DNA of 58,835 nt from CAYMTN01 sp964393335 (GTDB lineage Bacteria; Chloroflexota; Anaerolineae; Aggregatilineales; Aggregatilineaceae). Both the position numbers and the translations under genes were made by a program. Under the pieces are notes generated by a model, which searched no databases, was not told where the DNA came from, and saw only the letters and a list, made by a program, of their open reading frames with translations. This document shows, piece after piece, positions 17,440-27,107 of the stretch (within the stretch, counting starts at the first letter, position 1; each line of letters opens with the position of its first letter). The stretch lies in the NCBI GenBank assembly GCA_964393335.1, contig CAYMTN010000002.1, forward strand, positions 1-58,835, read 5' to 3'.

Positions 17440-18696
17440 TCACCCGACAGCCGTCAGCACATACATCGGGCCGAGTTCGTCCAGCAGCACGATAAAACGC
17501 CCATCACCCGACCACGCCACGTCGAAAAAACGTGTACCCGCCAACAAGCCCATTGTCTGCCGGCTGGCTCGATCCAGGTGTTTCTGGTCGGGCCGTACGT
17601 CTTCCGTGATGTTCACCAGATTCCACAGGTAAACGTCCGTACCCGGCACCGGCAGCGTGATCATGAGCGTGCTATCTGGGGATAACATCGCGTCGGCACA
17701 ATATTGGCCGGGCAGCGGCAGCAGTCCCAACGGTTCGCCACTGGATACCGCCCACACGCCGATTAACGGCTGAGCGCCACATCCGACCAGCAAATTCCCA
17801 TCCGGCGAAAAAACAAGCGCGCTCGACGCCGCATTACGAACCGCCGAGATGGTGTACAGCAGCGCCCCGCTTTCCATATCCCACATCTGGACGCCGACCT
17901 CAGCCGCAGCGGCCAGCCGTTTTGAATCGGGTGAAAAAGCAGCCCGCTGGTAGAGCGCCTGAATATTCTCCACCTCTGGATTCGCCAGATCATAGAGCAA
18001 GTCCCCGGATGGCACAGACCACACACGGAGTTCCCGCTCCACACTGACCGACACCAACAACTGCCCATCAGGTGAGAATTCCAGGTACTGTATTGGCTCC
18101 CGGTGGGCTTGCATCGTCACCACCGGCACGCCATCCGGCACGCGCCATATCCCGATCTGACCGGCTTCGTCGCCAAATGCCAGCAGCGTGTGGTCCGGTG
18201 ATTGGACCACAATCCCGCCCTGCCCGCTGAAACTGGCCAATTCCTGCAACTCGCGCGGCGGATGCATGTCCATCGCCCACAGGCGCGTCAGGCCGTCCCG
18301 GTTCACCGTGATCAGCGTCTCGTCGCCAGGGCCAAAAAACACGCGGCGGCCATCACTGCCGCTGCGGACAAATAACGGCTCGCCGTTCGCCAGATTCCAG
18401 ACGGCGGTGACATCATCCGCGCCTACGCTGGCCAGCCGGGTTCCATTGGCCGAGAACGCAACATCATTCACGGTCGCCTTGTGCAGCCGCAGCACGCCGG
18501 TCAGGTGGATGACCGGCGTTTCCTGGCTTATGGCGCTCTGCGGGCGCTGCCAGGCGACAGGCGGTGAGGTCGGTGTCCCGGCGGGTTTTCGGACTTTCGG
18601 CTCGTCGTCACCGGACGAACAACTCGCCGCCAGCACGATCAGCAGCGCGGCCAAACACCCCATTCGAACCCGGATCGCTCGTGATTTCACGTTCAC
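17440..18696 (-). CDS. WD40-repeat lipoprotein
   Basis: 418 residues. A signal peptide with lipobox LAASC (Cys near residue 26) is followed by a Ser/Pro-rich linker and a beta-propeller. WD-like repeat signatures recur, such as VNDVAFSANGTRLASVGADD...VWNL, IQYLEFSPDGQLLVSVSVER...VWSV, and ALVFSPDGNLLVGCG...VWAV, consistent with about seven blades. Such propellers are binding platforms, not enzymes; here it is displayed on the outside of the membrane. The ligand is unknown. The stop abuts the convergent lipoprotein gene. The intergenic region toward PadR contains a 9-bp inverted repeat (18739-18760) lying in this gene's leader. Confidence 0.85.
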   Translation of the reverse strand: MNVKSRAIRVRMGCLAALLIVLAASCSSGDDEPKVRKPAGTPTSPPVAWQRPQSAISQETPVIHLTGVLRLHKATVNDVAFSANGTRLASVGADDVTAVWNLANGEPLFVRSGSDGRRVFFGPGDETLITVNRDGLTRLWAMDMHPPRELQELASFSGQGGIVVQSPDHTLLAFGDEAGQIGIWRVPDGVPVVTMQAHREPIQYLEFSPDGQLLVSVSVERELRVWSVPSGDLLYDLANPEVENIQALYQRAAFSPDSKRLAAAAEVGVQMWDMESGALLYTISAVRNAASSALVFSPDGNLLVGCGAQPLIGVWAVSSGEPLGLLPLPGQYCADAMLSPDSTLMITLPVPGTDVYLWNLVNITEDVRPDQKHLDRASRQTMGLLAGTRFFDVAWSGDGRFIVLLDELGPMYVLTAVG

Positions 18697-18738
18697 TTCC
18701 CTTATCCCGACCTGCCCCGCCCACTCCAGGGGCCGATT

Positions 18739-18760
18739 TGTCGCCTGTGTTCAGGCGACA
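18739..18760. promoter_or_regulatory. Inverted repeat in the divergent WD40/PadR intergenic region
   Basis: Perfect 9-bp arms tgtcgcctg (18739-18747) and caggcgaca (18752-18760) around a 4-base centre. It lies upstream of the PadR promoter and in the WD40 gene leader. It could be an operator or an RNA hairpin; I cannot separate these. Confidence 0.4.
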
Positions 18761-18772
18761 TTGGTGGCAAAA

Positions 18773-18801
18773 TTGACTCCAACTGTAACCTCGCGTACTC
18801 T
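18773..18801 (+). promoter_or_regulatory. Sigma-70-type promoter of the padR-like gene
   Basis: TTGACT (18773-18778), a 17-base spacer and TACTCT (18796-18801), about 70 bases before the ATG at 18870. Confidence 0.5.
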
Positions 18802-18869
18802 ACACACATCGTGCTATTGTATACGCAAATGTCCAACTTGGGATAACCCGGCTGAGGTAGAATGACCCC

Positions 18870-19703
18870 ATGACTGACGCAGAACTCGCCATCTTGAGTA
18901 TCGTAGCCGAAGGTCCGATTCATGGTTACGACATCCAGACGATCATCACGCAGCGTGGGCTGCGTGCGTGGACAAACATCGGCGTGTCGTCGATGTATTA
19001 CGTGCTGGAAAAACTTGAACGTCAGGGCCTGATCGAGAGCACAAGCGCACAACGAACCGAAGGTGTATCCCGGCGGCAGTATCGCATTACCCCGGCGGGA
19101 TTTGGGGTGCTGCAAACGGCGGTCGCGGACCTGATCAGCACGCCGCGTGAATATGCCAACGGCTTTGAGCTTGGACTCGCCAACCTGCACGTATTGCGCC
19201 CGTCACAAATCCGCACGGCGTTTATTGCGTACCGCCAGGAACTGATTTCCCGCTTGGCGCAGGCCCGCGACCGGTGGCTGCAGTTCAAAGAAAGCGGCAC
19301 CCCCTTCAACGTCGATGCGATGATGGGGCATCATGTCGCCATGCTGGAAGCCGAACTGGATTGGATCAAAGAGTTCATCGAGCAATGGGAAACGCAAGCG
19401 CCACCTGACGAACCGGCCCCACAGCTCGAACCGGCTGACATTCCCCGCATGAAACAAGTCGTGCTGCCCCACGACCCGGATTCGCCGCACCGCGTACCCA
19501 CACGCCCTATGCGCAAATCCCCCGCCGTTCAGCCGCCCGCCAGCGAGTCCGATACCGATCTCAACCTGTCCGCCCCCACCAAAGAAACGTCGCTCAGCAC
19601 ACGGACGCCTCGTGACCTTGCCACAGAGCTTCACCCCTCGGATGACGACGCATCACCCGGCGAGCAGGTCGATCCCGATTCTCCGCGAGACGACGAGCCA
19701 TAA
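18870..19703 (+). CDS. PadR-family transcriptional regulator with long acidic C-terminal tail
   Basis: 277 residues. The N-terminal winged helix (about 1-80) matches the PadR family: AELAILSIVAEGPIHGYDIQ, SSMYYVLEKLERQGLI and the wing RRQYRITPAG. A helical region (about 95-180) resembles the dimerising C-terminal domain of Vir-type PadR proteins. After residue 185 comes a tail of about 90 residues, Pro/Asp/Glu/Ser-rich, ending in DSPRDDEP, which ordinary PadR proteins (about 180 residues) lack and which is probably disordered. Target genes are unknown; the divergent WD40 lipoprotein is one candidate because they share a regulatory region. The signalling cluster starts 110 bases downstream. 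Confidence 0.88.
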   Translation: MTDAELAILSIVAEGPIHGYDIQTIITQRGLRAWTNIGVSSMYYVLEKLERQGLIESTSAQRTEGVSRRQYRITPAGFGVLQTAVADLISTPREYANGFELGLANLHVLRPSQIRTAFIAYRQELISRLAQARDRWLQFKESGTPFNVDAMMGHHVAMLEAELDWIKEFIEQWETQAPPDEPAPQLEPADIPRMKQVVLPHDPDSPHRVPTRPMRKSPAVQPPASESDTDLNLSAPTKETSLSTRTPRDLATELHPSDDDASPGEQVDPDSPRDDEP

Positions 19704-19812
19704 TCGGCGTCTCTGGCGCGGATGCAAAAATTAACGCATCGTAAAGACGGATTCTATGTTACACTAGAAAATATGTTTGACATTAATGGTTTCGGTCCTG
19801 GGAGCATAGTAT

Positions 19813-20196
19813 ATGAGCCCACGTGTACTCTACATTGAAGATAATATCGATAACTTGATCCTGGTCCGGCGCGTGCTGCGGGCAGCCGGTTTTGAGCTGC
19901 TCGAAGCGACTTCCGCCAGGGAAGGCATCCAAAAAGCCGAACAACAGCAGCCGGAAATTATCCTGATGGACATCAACATGCCCGAAATGGATGGCCTGAC
20001 GGCCACCATCCACCTGCGCCAGATTCCAGCACTGCGACAGGTGCCAATCGTCGCTTTGACGGCCAACGTTATGCGGGACGTGCTCGACGAAATAACAGCT
20101 GCCGGATGCGATGGGTTTATCTCCAAGCCGATCAATATTGACCTGTTTCCAGACCAGATCATAGCCTTTTTGCATAACGGGCACCGGCACAGCTAA
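19813..20196 (+). CDS. Stand-alone CheY/DivK-like response regulator
   Basis: 127 residues, a single receiver domain. It has the acidic pair in YIEDN, phospho-acceptor Asp53 in LMDINMPEMDG, the Thr in IVALTANVM and the Lys in GFISKPIN. No output domain. The start at ATG 19813 has GGGAG upstream. The sequence is closest within the window to the receiver at the N terminus of the 37720 kinase (same YIED and DINxP pattern), suggesting duplication at the two ends of the cluster. It is first in a run of same-strand sensor and kinase genes, where it could take phosphate from either histidine kinase and pass the signal by protein contact. Confidence 0.93.
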   Translation: MSPRVLYIEDNIDNLILVRRVLRAAGFELLEATSAREGIQKAEQQQPEIILMDINMPEMDGLTATIHLRQIPALRQVPIVALTANVMRDVLDEITAAGCDGFISKPINIDLFPDQIIAFLHNGHRHS

Positions 20197-20260
20197 CCTC
20201 AGCGCCGGTGTAACCCGGTACGCATCACTGCCACCGCTTAGTTTTTGGGCTAGAAGGCTA

Positions 20261-21907
20261 ATGCCAGCCATGCGCCAGGATTCGCCCGATGTACAAATCT
20301 GTTTGGGAGTTCTGCAGCACCTGACTACCCGATTAGGACAGGACTCTCACCCCGGTGCGCCGCTCAAACCATTCCTGATCTCATTGATTGAGGACTTGCA
20401 TATCCAGTGGCCGGCTCTCACACGCTGCGAGTTATTTCTGCGCGACGGTGGCGCCTATTTACGAACCGCAGGCTTTGGGATTGACGCAGAAACCCCACCT
20501 ACCCCGGCGGTGGACTCGGCAGCCGCGCGTGTCATCGAAACGCGGCAGCCGGTCCTGCCCGACCCGGACGGTGCGCCGGTCCTGTGGGCCGTCCCGCTGA
20601 TCAACGCGGACCGGCTGCGCGGCGTGTTGCAGCTTGAACTGCCCGCCTCTGAGGCCTGCCAACCCACGTGCAAAGCGGCGCTGCTGACGTTGTCCGTTCT
20701 CCTTGATCTGGCAATCGAACGTATCGAGACTGCTCCCCCGGCGAGATTGCTCAGCATCCTTAGTGACCTGTCGCGCCAACTTGGCAGCACACTGGTCAAC
20801 GCGGCAGCGATCCGGGAAATCTGCGAGAGGCTCGTCGAGGCATTCAACGCGGATTATGCCGCCGTCGTGCAGTTCAGTCCGGTAACCGGCGGCAGGCTGA
20901 CGGCGCAGCATCCAGCCTGGCTCGATCCTGAGCTGGTCGTGGCACCGTCAGAGTTGGGCGCGTATGAATACCTGACCAACTACCGCGCTCCGTTGACGGT
21001 CAAGCTGGCGGAAACGGATGAAACCATGCTTGGCCCGGTGATCCCGCCCCGGTTACGGGCCGCTGGCGCGCAAACAGTTTTGATCGTGCCGCTGCTGGTT
21101 CACGAGGAGATCACCGGGCTGCTGGTACTGGCTTCGGTGGACCGTACCGAGCTCAATCAAGATGAGCTTCATGCTGTGCAAGTGCTGGCAGCGCAACTGG
21201 CAACCAGCTTGCAGAATGCAGACCTGTTCACCGAGGTTCAACAACGGGCCAGCCAGTTGGAACGGATCGCCACGTTTGGTCGCCTGGTTACCAGCACATT
21301 CGACCAGCATGAAATCTTCGAGCACGTGATCGAGATCGTCCCGAATTTGCTGCCCACCCATCAAGTCAACATCATGCTGTACACGCCTGGCCATCCCCAG
21401 ATGCGCGTCATAACGCTGGCACCCGACGCCGCACCGGCAGAATCACGCCTATCGGCGGCGGGGTCCAGTGTCGAACAGGTGGTAAACAGCCAGTCACCGA
21501 TGTTGATTGCCGACTTGAACGGTTCCAATTTTACCGATCACCCCCGCATGGCAATGCAGGGACTCCGGTCCCTGCTGGTCGCCCCTCTGATCGCCAGCGG
21601 GCACGCGCTGGGTGCGGTAACGGTTGGCCACGCGCGACCGCACAATTATTCACCCACCGATCTCAACCTGCTGCAACAAGTCGGAAACCAGATCGCCGTT
21701 GCATTGGAGAATGCGCGTTTGTTTCAGTCCACGCAGGAACGAGCCACCTACGAAGAGGCACTTGGCGAAATCACGTCCCACCTGCAACAACAAACCGACC
21801 TGCGTGCCTTGTTGCAGCAAACGATGCAAGACCTGGGCGGGGTGCTGGGGGCACGGCGCGCGCGTGTGCGGCTCCAGATAGGCGAAACGCCTAAGTCAGA
21901 GAAGTGA
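20261..21907 (+). CDS. Soluble multi-GAF sensor protein without output domain
   Basis: 548 residues; start at ATG 20261 after AGAAGG. No transmembrane helix. Three GAF domains are seen in series (about 25-150, 160-320, 330-490), the last two opening with the usual helix-strand signature (RLLSILSDLSRQLGSTL and RIATFGRLVTSTFDQHEI) and closing with QIAVALENARLFQ-type helices. After the third GAF the protein restarts the GAF pattern (EEALGEITSHLQQQTDL) but stops after the first strand, RVRLQIGE. GAF domains bind small ligands or mediate dimerisation. With no kinase, cyclase or DNA-binding part, the protein must act through a partner, presumably the histidine kinases downstream. The next gene overlaps its stop. 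Confidence 0.88.
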   Translation: MPAMRQDSPDVQICLGVLQHLTTRLGQDSHPGAPLKPFLISLIEDLHIQWPALTRCELFLRDGGAYLRTAGFGIDAETPPTPAVDSAAARVIETRQPVLPDPDGAPVLWAVPLINADRLRGVLQLELPASEACQPTCKAALLTLSVLLDLAIERIETAPPARLLSILSDLSRQLGSTLVNAAAIREICERLVEAFNADYAAVVQFSPVTGGRLTAQHPAWLDPELVVAPSELGAYEYLTNYRAPLTVKLAETDETMLGPVIPPRLRAAGAQTVLIVPLLVHEEITGLLVLASVDRTELNQDELHAVQVLAAQLATSLQNADLFTEVQQRASQLERIATFGRLVTSTFDQHEIFEHVIEIVPNLLPTHQVNIMLYTPGHPQMRVITLAPDAAPAESRLSAAGSSVEQVVNSQSPMLIADLNGSNFTDHPRMAMQGLRSLLVAPLIASGHALGAVTVGHARPHNYSPTDLNLLQQVGNQIAVALENARLFQSTQERATYEEALGEITSHLQQQTDLRALLQQTMQDLGGVLGARRARVRLQIGETPKSEK

Positions 21908-23607
21908 AACTCATGCTGAGCCTGTTCCGGACGATGTTTCCGCTGCCATCCACACTTCACACGCGGTCAACGTGGCGTGTTCTGGTCCTGTACACAGCCA
22001 TTGCCGCATACCTGATCTCGCAGTTACCGCTGATCCTGCCAGGGGCGCTGTCAGGTACCGCCAACCGGATCGGCTGGCAGCAGACGGAGCTAGGTGCCAC
22101 CAACCTGCTGTTGATCGCCGCCGCCATCCTGGCGGTTGGATTGCTCCGGCGCGGGCAGATACCGGGCGCGGCGGCTACCCTCGCGCTGATCCTACTGGCC
22201 GAAAGCGCCCTGTTCCTGCTGAGCGACGCCTGGAACATGCCGCGCGGCTGGGTCGCGCTGATTGGCGGCGTGGCAATCAGCATGCTGCTGCTTGAGACAC
22301 AGATCGCGGTCATGTTCGCTGCTGCTGCACTTGTTGTGGTCGGACTCAGCGGGTTACAGCACGGCGGTGATTTCAACACGGTTGACCGGGCCGAATACCT
22401 CACCATGACGGTGTGGGTGCTCGCGTCGGCGGCCCTTCCCTATGCGGCACAGGTCGGCAGCCGCCGGGCACAGCGGACACTGGATCGCGCTCCGGCGCTG
22501 CACGACATCACTGCGTTCGGGGATGAAATCGCGCGCAGCTTGTTCGTCCGCACCGAATTGAACACGTTTCTGGAAAACATGGTCGAAAGCATCTCGCAGC
22601 AGTTCGCCAGCGTGGACCACGCCCAAATTTACCTGATCCAGCCGGAAAGCTCGCACGCCATCTTGCGAGCCGCTACCGGCCCTGTCGGAGCGAGCCTGAT
22701 CGCTCAAAAATACGCGCTGGACGTTGGCGGCCTGAGCGCTGTCGGACGTGCAACACTGACCGGCACCTACTTACTGGTCGCGGACTATAACCAGGACCCG
22801 GTCCGCACAGCGCACCCGTTGTTGCAAGATATCCGTTCCGAACTGGCGATCCCGTTGGGCACAACCGGTAATGTACTCGGCGCGTTGGACGTGCAGAGCA
22901 CGCAGCCGCATGCGTTTGACGACACCGATATTGCGGTCTTGTGTGCCATCGCCAACCAGATCGCTATGGCGGTGGACAGCCTGCAACTATACGAGTCCGC
23001 ACAGCGCAGCCTCCGTGAAAACCAGGCGCTGTACCAGCAGACTCAAACGAATCTGCGGGAAATCGAACGGTTGAACTACCAGCTTACCGGACGGGCGTGG
23101 AGCGAATATCTGCGCTTGCAGGCCGAATCGACTGCCATGACGCTTGACATGGATACCGGCCAGATGGTCATGGATGCTGATTGGACTCCCACTCTCGAAG
23201 AGGCGGCGACCCACCGGCAGGTGATCACGACCACGTATGACGGGCAGCGCGTGGTCGCTTTGCCGATTCTCGTACGGAATGAAGTCGTCGGGGCGATGGA
23301 GTTTGAGCTTGAGCGCGCTGGTGATTTGCCAGAAGGCGCGCTGGAACTGGTCACAGCGGTTTCCCAACGGCTCGGTCTGGCAATGGAAAACCGGCGGCTG
23401 TTTGATGAAACTCAGCGCGTCGCCCAACGAGAAGCATTGATCAACGACATTGGTGCCGATCTTCAGGCGGCGACCGGCGTCGATGCCATCATCCAACGGG
23501 CGGCGCGTCACCTGCAAGAAGCGCTGGCGGCCCAACAGGTGACCATCCGGCTGGGTTCCCCGGCAGAAGCGGAAGATCGCCCGGCGCAAGGAGAAGCACA
23601 CACATGA
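21904..23607 (+). CDS. Membrane GAF sensor without output domain (first of three paralogues)
   Basis: About 567 residues. GTG 21904 overlaps the previous stop as GTGA; the ATG at 21913 is an alternative. Five or six transmembrane helices fill about residues 18-195. A full GAF domain follows (about 200-365: IYLIQPESSHAILRAATGPV, LAIPLGTTGNVLGALDVQST). Then comes the linker NLREIERLNYQLTGRAW, a shortened GAF-like region (about 405-505, VVGAMEFELERAG), and a tail that begins a new GAF and ends after its first strand (QQVTIRLGSP). No catalytic output is present. The same order recurs in the next two genes. The coupled translation suggests the products are made in fixed ratio and may assemble together. 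Confidence 0.85.
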   Translation: MKLMLSLFRTMFPLPSTLHTRSTWRVLVLYTAIAAYLISQLPLILPGALSGTANRIGWQQTELGATNLLLIAAAILAVGLLRRGQIPGAAATLALILLAESALFLLSDAWNMPRGWVALIGGVAISMLLLETQIAVMFAAAALVVVGLSGLQHGGDFNTVDRAEYLTMTVWVLASAALPYAAQVGSRRAQRTLDRAPALHDITAFGDEIARSLFVRTELNTFLENMVESISQQFASVDHAQIYLIQPESSHAILRAATGPVGASLIAQKYALDVGGLSAVGRATLTGTYLLVADYNQDPVRTAHPLLQDIRSELAIPLGTTGNVLGALDVQSTQPHAFDDTDIAVLCAIANQIAMAVDSLQLYESAQRSLRENQALYQQTQTNLREIERLNYQLTGRAWSEYLRLQAESTAMTLDMDTGQMVMDADWTPTLEEAATHRQVITTTYDGQRVVALPILVRNEVVGAMEFELERAGDLPEGALELVTAVSQRLGLAMENRRLFDETQRVAQREALINDIGADLQAATGVDAIIQRAARHLQEALAAQQVTIRLGSPAEAEDRPAQGEAHT

Positions 23608-25421
23608 TTGATCTGGTGCGCTACCTGTTCATTGTTCGCTACGACTACCACGATTCAGAGCAACAGGCGCGCGCACGTCTGCTGCTGCCGCTGGTCAGTG
23701 TGACGGCCTTGCTGGGTGCAGCGTTCGGCGTGTCGTCGGTCATCATCCAGGCAACCGGCGAATATTCGACGCATATATCGGCCCTGAGCGGATTCATGGC
23801 CCCGCTGATTATCGTGTGGACCGCTATCGCCCTGTGGTCTGTCCAACACGGGAATGTGGGCGTAGCCGCCGCCATGATCGCGCTGCTTCTGGGCAGCATG
23901 GCGCTGATCAGTCTCGCCATTGACGGCCTCACGGCCAGCGCGGTGCTGACCATTCCCGTTGTCCTGACGTACATGGGGCTGACGTATGGTGCACGTGGCG
24001 CAATCCCAACTGTAGGGCTGGCCTGGATCGCGCTGCCCGCCGTCGCTTACCTGCAATCCGAAGGCGACCTACCCGCTGCCGCCGCACCGTTTGACACGCT
24101 GCTGTCCGGGGCGCTCAGCAGCGCCGGGATGCTCACGCTCACAGCCCTGCTCTTGTGGATCTTCTCGTGGAACTTGCAGCGCGCGGTTGCACGCACGTCA
24201 CGGATTGCGGCCCAGACACACGCCACAGCAGCCATCGGCCAGGCGTTGTCACGCATCCTGAATATCGAGGAGCTGCTGACCAACGCTGCCGACCTGATCC
24301 GCGATCGTTTCGCGTTGTACCACGTGCAGATTTTCATGTTCGACGAACGGCGTGACTATGCCGATCTGTCGGCCAGCACGGGCGCGATCGGGACCGCGCT
24401 GCTGGCGCAGGGATACCGTGTGCCAGCCGACCCGCGCAGCGTCCCCGGCGAGGTCATGATCAGCGGCGAGATGTTGTACATCCGCGACGTTACCGCCACA
24501 GCCTACCGCCACCCCGCCCTGCTGGCCGATACGCGTACCGAGTTGGCGCTGCCGCTCTTCGCCGGAGATGATGTGGTCGGCGTGTTGGACATTCACAGCA
24601 CGCGCCATGCCGCATTCAGCAGCGACGACATAGAAGCGCTGCGGATCGTATCCAACCAGGCCGGTCAGGCGATCCAAAATGCACGGCTGTTTGAAGCCCA
24701 ACAACGCAGCCTGGTGCAAAATCGGCGTCTATTCCTCGAAAGTGAAACCAACCTGCGCGAGATCGAGCGCCTCAATCGCCAACTGACAGGCCAATCATGG
24801 CAAGACTACCTGTTGGAGCGCGGCGAGGAACGTTTCAGCGTGCGAGTAGACGGGGATGATATCGTGTCCGGCAGCACACACTGGACGCCCGCCATGCGGC
24901 AGGCGGCTGAGAGGCGGCGGATGATCAGCCAGGAAGACAATAACGAGCAGATCATCGCCGTTCCGATCAGCATTCGCGGTGAACCTGTCGGCGCGGTTGA
25001 AGTCCGTCTGACCGGCCAGCAGAACCAGACCGAGATTCGCAGCATCCTTCAGACAGTCACCGAGCGCATGGCGTTCAGCCTGGAAAACGCACGCCTGTTT
25101 GAGCAGGCGCGGATGGCCGCAGAGCGCGAACAGCAAATCAACCTGATCACAGCACAATTGCAGGGGCTGACCAGCGTCGAAGACGTGCTGACAATGGCGA
25201 TCAGCAGCCTGGGGCAGGCGCTGGGAGCCGAACAGGGGGCGATCCGGTTGATCGGGCCAGAGGCCGCCGCCCCGCCGGATCAGGGGCCGCCGCCCGGCGA
25301 CAGACCTGCGCCCCCTCCCGCGCCCGGCGCTCCACGTGACAGAGGCCGCGTGACCGGTCTGTTTTCCCTTCACGATACGAATCCCGGTGAAGACCCCGAC
25401 CGGCAGGATCAATCATCATGA
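23604..25421 (+). CDS. Membrane GAF sensor without output domain (second paralogue)
   Basis: 605 residues. ATG 23604 overlaps the previous stop as ATGA, with AAGGAG upstream. Six predicted transmembrane helices (about 25-195) precede a GAF domain (about 210-370: VQIFMFDERRDYADLSASTG, LALPLFAGDDVVGVLDIHST). The shared linker reads NLREIERLNRQLTGQSW. A short GAF-like region follows (VPISIRGEPVGAVEVRLTG), then the half-GAF ending GAIRLIGPE. It differs from its siblings in a Pro/Gly/Asp-rich C-terminal extension of about 55 residues, probably disordered. The membrane region could sense a membrane-borne or extracellular cue; no ligand can be named. Confidence 0.85.
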   Translation: MIDLVRYLFIVRYDYHDSEQQARARLLLPLVSVTALLGAAFGVSSVIIQATGEYSTHISALSGFMAPLIIVWTAIALWSVQHGNVGVAAAMIALLLGSMALISLAIDGLTASAVLTIPVVLTYMGLTYGARGAIPTVGLAWIALPAVAYLQSEGDLPAAAAPFDTLLSGALSSAGMLTLTALLLWIFSWNLQRAVARTSRIAAQTHATAAIGQALSRILNIEELLTNAADLIRDRFALYHVQIFMFDERRDYADLSASTGAIGTALLAQGYRVPADPRSVPGEVMISGEMLYIRDVTATAYRHPALLADTRTELALPLFAGDDVVGVLDIHSTRHAAFSSDDIEALRIVSNQAGQAIQNARLFEAQQRSLVQNRRLFLESETNLREIERLNRQLTGQSWQDYLLERGEERFSVRVDGDDIVSGSTHWTPAMRQAAERRRMISQEDNNEQIIAVPISIRGEPVGAVEVRLTGQQNQTEIRSILQTVTERMAFSLENARLFEQARMAAEREQQINLITAQLQGLTSVEDVLTMAISSLGQALGAEQGAIRLIGPEAAAPPDQGPPPGDRPAPPPAPGAPRDRGRVTGLFSLHDTNPGEDPDRQDQSS

Positions 25422-27103
25422 GAAACATACTTTCCCGCCTGACCACCATACGCGCGGATTACGCGGACACCGCCGAACAGCAGCAGGCCCACCGGCTGCT
25501 GGTCATCAACCTGGCATGGATCGGACTGCTTGTGCTGGCGACGCCGCTCGCGCTGGGATGGACGATCGATGCACACCAGATCGATGCGGCCACCCTGTTT
25601 ATCCCTGCATCAGTGGGATTAGCCGTGCTGACATACCAATCGATCCAGCATGGGTACTACTCCCAGGCGCGCGTGATATTCGTGCTAAACGTGGTGATCG
25701 CTGCGCTGCTGGCAACCTTCCCTAATTACCGGCTGGATTCCCCGTTCATTATTACGCTGACGCTGCCGATCACGGCAGCCGGGGTGCTGCTGCCGCGTCC
25801 CGGTCTGTTTGTCCTGGCCGTGATCGTGATCGCCGCGATCACCATTGGCGGGATCATTCAGGTCAGCAATGACATGGCCCCAACGCCGTTGGGCACCATC
25901 AACGAGAGCATTCGCACCACGATAGTACTTGCCGCCGCCATTATCCTGCTGAACACCGTCATGTTATGGACTTTTCTGAGCAGCATTGACGACGCCATCC
26001 AGCAGCAGCGCCATTTCGAAACGCTGCTCAAAGACGTATCCCGTATCAGCGAGACTCTTGTCGGACTGCCCGCAGACGAAGACCAGCTAAACCTGTCAGT
26101 CGAGCAGATTCGGGACGCATTGGGGTTGTATCACGTTCAGGTGTTTTTGACCGATTCCAGCAGCGGGTTGGCCGTTCTACGCGCCAGTACCGGCTTCATG
26201 GGCCGCCGGATGTTTGAAGAAAACAGCCTGCTCACGCCGGAAGAAAACAGCCCGATCAACAACGCGCTGCGCCAGAAGGACCCGATCGTGATCACCGACA
26301 GCGCGCCGGAGCACCAACGCGCCGGTTTTCTGCCGGCAACCCACAGCGAGTTATTGGTGCCGCTGCGCGTGGGTAACCTGCTTCCTATCGGCGTCCTGGA
26401 TTTGCACAGCACCAGCCGCGATGCGTTCTCTGATGAGTTCTATCACGCCGTAGCGACACTCGGCAACCAGATGGCTGCGGCGCTCCATACCATGCACCAG
26501 GCACGTGAACTGCGCGCCGGGTACGAAGAACGCGATCGACTCAGCGGCCAACTGGATACAGCCCGGCGCGAACTCGGACGCACGAACCGCCAGCTTGTGA
26601 GCGCCACATGGGGAACTTACCTGGAAGAACGGCAAGAGATGATCCAGGGATTCGACTGGCAGGGAGGCGACATCCTGTCAGCCCGGACGCAATCCGCCGT
26701 GTTGGACAAAACCGTTTCGACGGGCGAAGCCTACCTTGATTACCAGGACGATACGGCTATGCTGAGCGTGCCGATCCGGCTGCGCGGGCAAACATTGGGG
26801 GCCGTCGAGTTCCGCCGATCCGGTGATGCCAGGTGGTCGCCATCAGCCTTAGAGATGGCGCAGGCGGTCGCGGAACGATTGGCGCTTTCGTTGGAGAACG
26901 CACGCCTGTTTGAGCAGACTCAAAACGCTGCCCAACGCGAACAGCTTGTCAGCCGGGTCACGTCACAGTTGCAGACCACGAATAATCTGCAAGCGCTGCT
27001 GACGCTGGCCGCAGCGCAGTTTCAGGAAGCGTTAGGCGCGACCCGTACCCAGGTCCGGCTTGGCTTGCCCACCGACAGCGCCGGTCATCCGGCCCAGGAG
27101 TAA
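25418..27103 (+). CDS. Membrane GAF sensor without output domain (third paralogue)
   Basis: 561 residues. ATG 25418 overlaps the previous stop as ATGA; AGGA lies upstream. Six predicted transmembrane helices (about 25-195), then a GAF domain (about 205-365: VQVFLTDSSSGLAVLRASTG, LLVPLRVGNLLPIGVLDLHS). The linker is more diverged than in its siblings (LGRTNRQLVSATWGTYLEER). The short GAF-like region includes VPIRLRGQTLGAVEFRRSG, and the tail ends in a half-GAF, TRTQVRLGLP. Like its siblings it has no output domain. AGGAG in its last codons serves as ribosome binding site for the next gene, so four consecutive sensor genes are translationally linked. Confidence 0.85.
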   Translation: MRNILSRLTTIRADYADTAEQQQAHRLLVINLAWIGLLVLATPLALGWTIDAHQIDAATLFIPASVGLAVLTYQSIQHGYYSQARVIFVLNVVIAALLATFPNYRLDSPFIITLTLPITAAGVLLPRPGLFVLAVIVIAAITIGGIIQVSNDMAPTPLGTINESIRTTIVLAAAIILLNTVMLWTFLSSIDDAIQQQRHFETLLKDVSRISETLVGLPADEDQLNLSVEQIRDALGLYHVQVFLTDSSSGLAVLRASTGFMGRRMFEENSLLTPEENSPINNALRQKDPIVITDSAPEHQRAGFLPATHSELLVPLRVGNLLPIGVLDLHSTSRDAFSDEFYHAVATLGNQMAAALHTMHQARELRAGYEERDRLSGQLDTARRELGRTNRQLVSATWGTYLEERQEMIQGFDWQGGDILSARTQSAVLDKTVSTGEAYLDYQDDTAMLSVPIRLRGQTLGAVEFRRSGDARWSPSALEMAQAVAERLALSLENARLFEQTQNAAQREQLVSRVTSQLQTTNNLQALLTLAAAQFQEALGATRTQVRLGLPTDSAGHPAQE

Positions 27104-27107
27104 GCTC

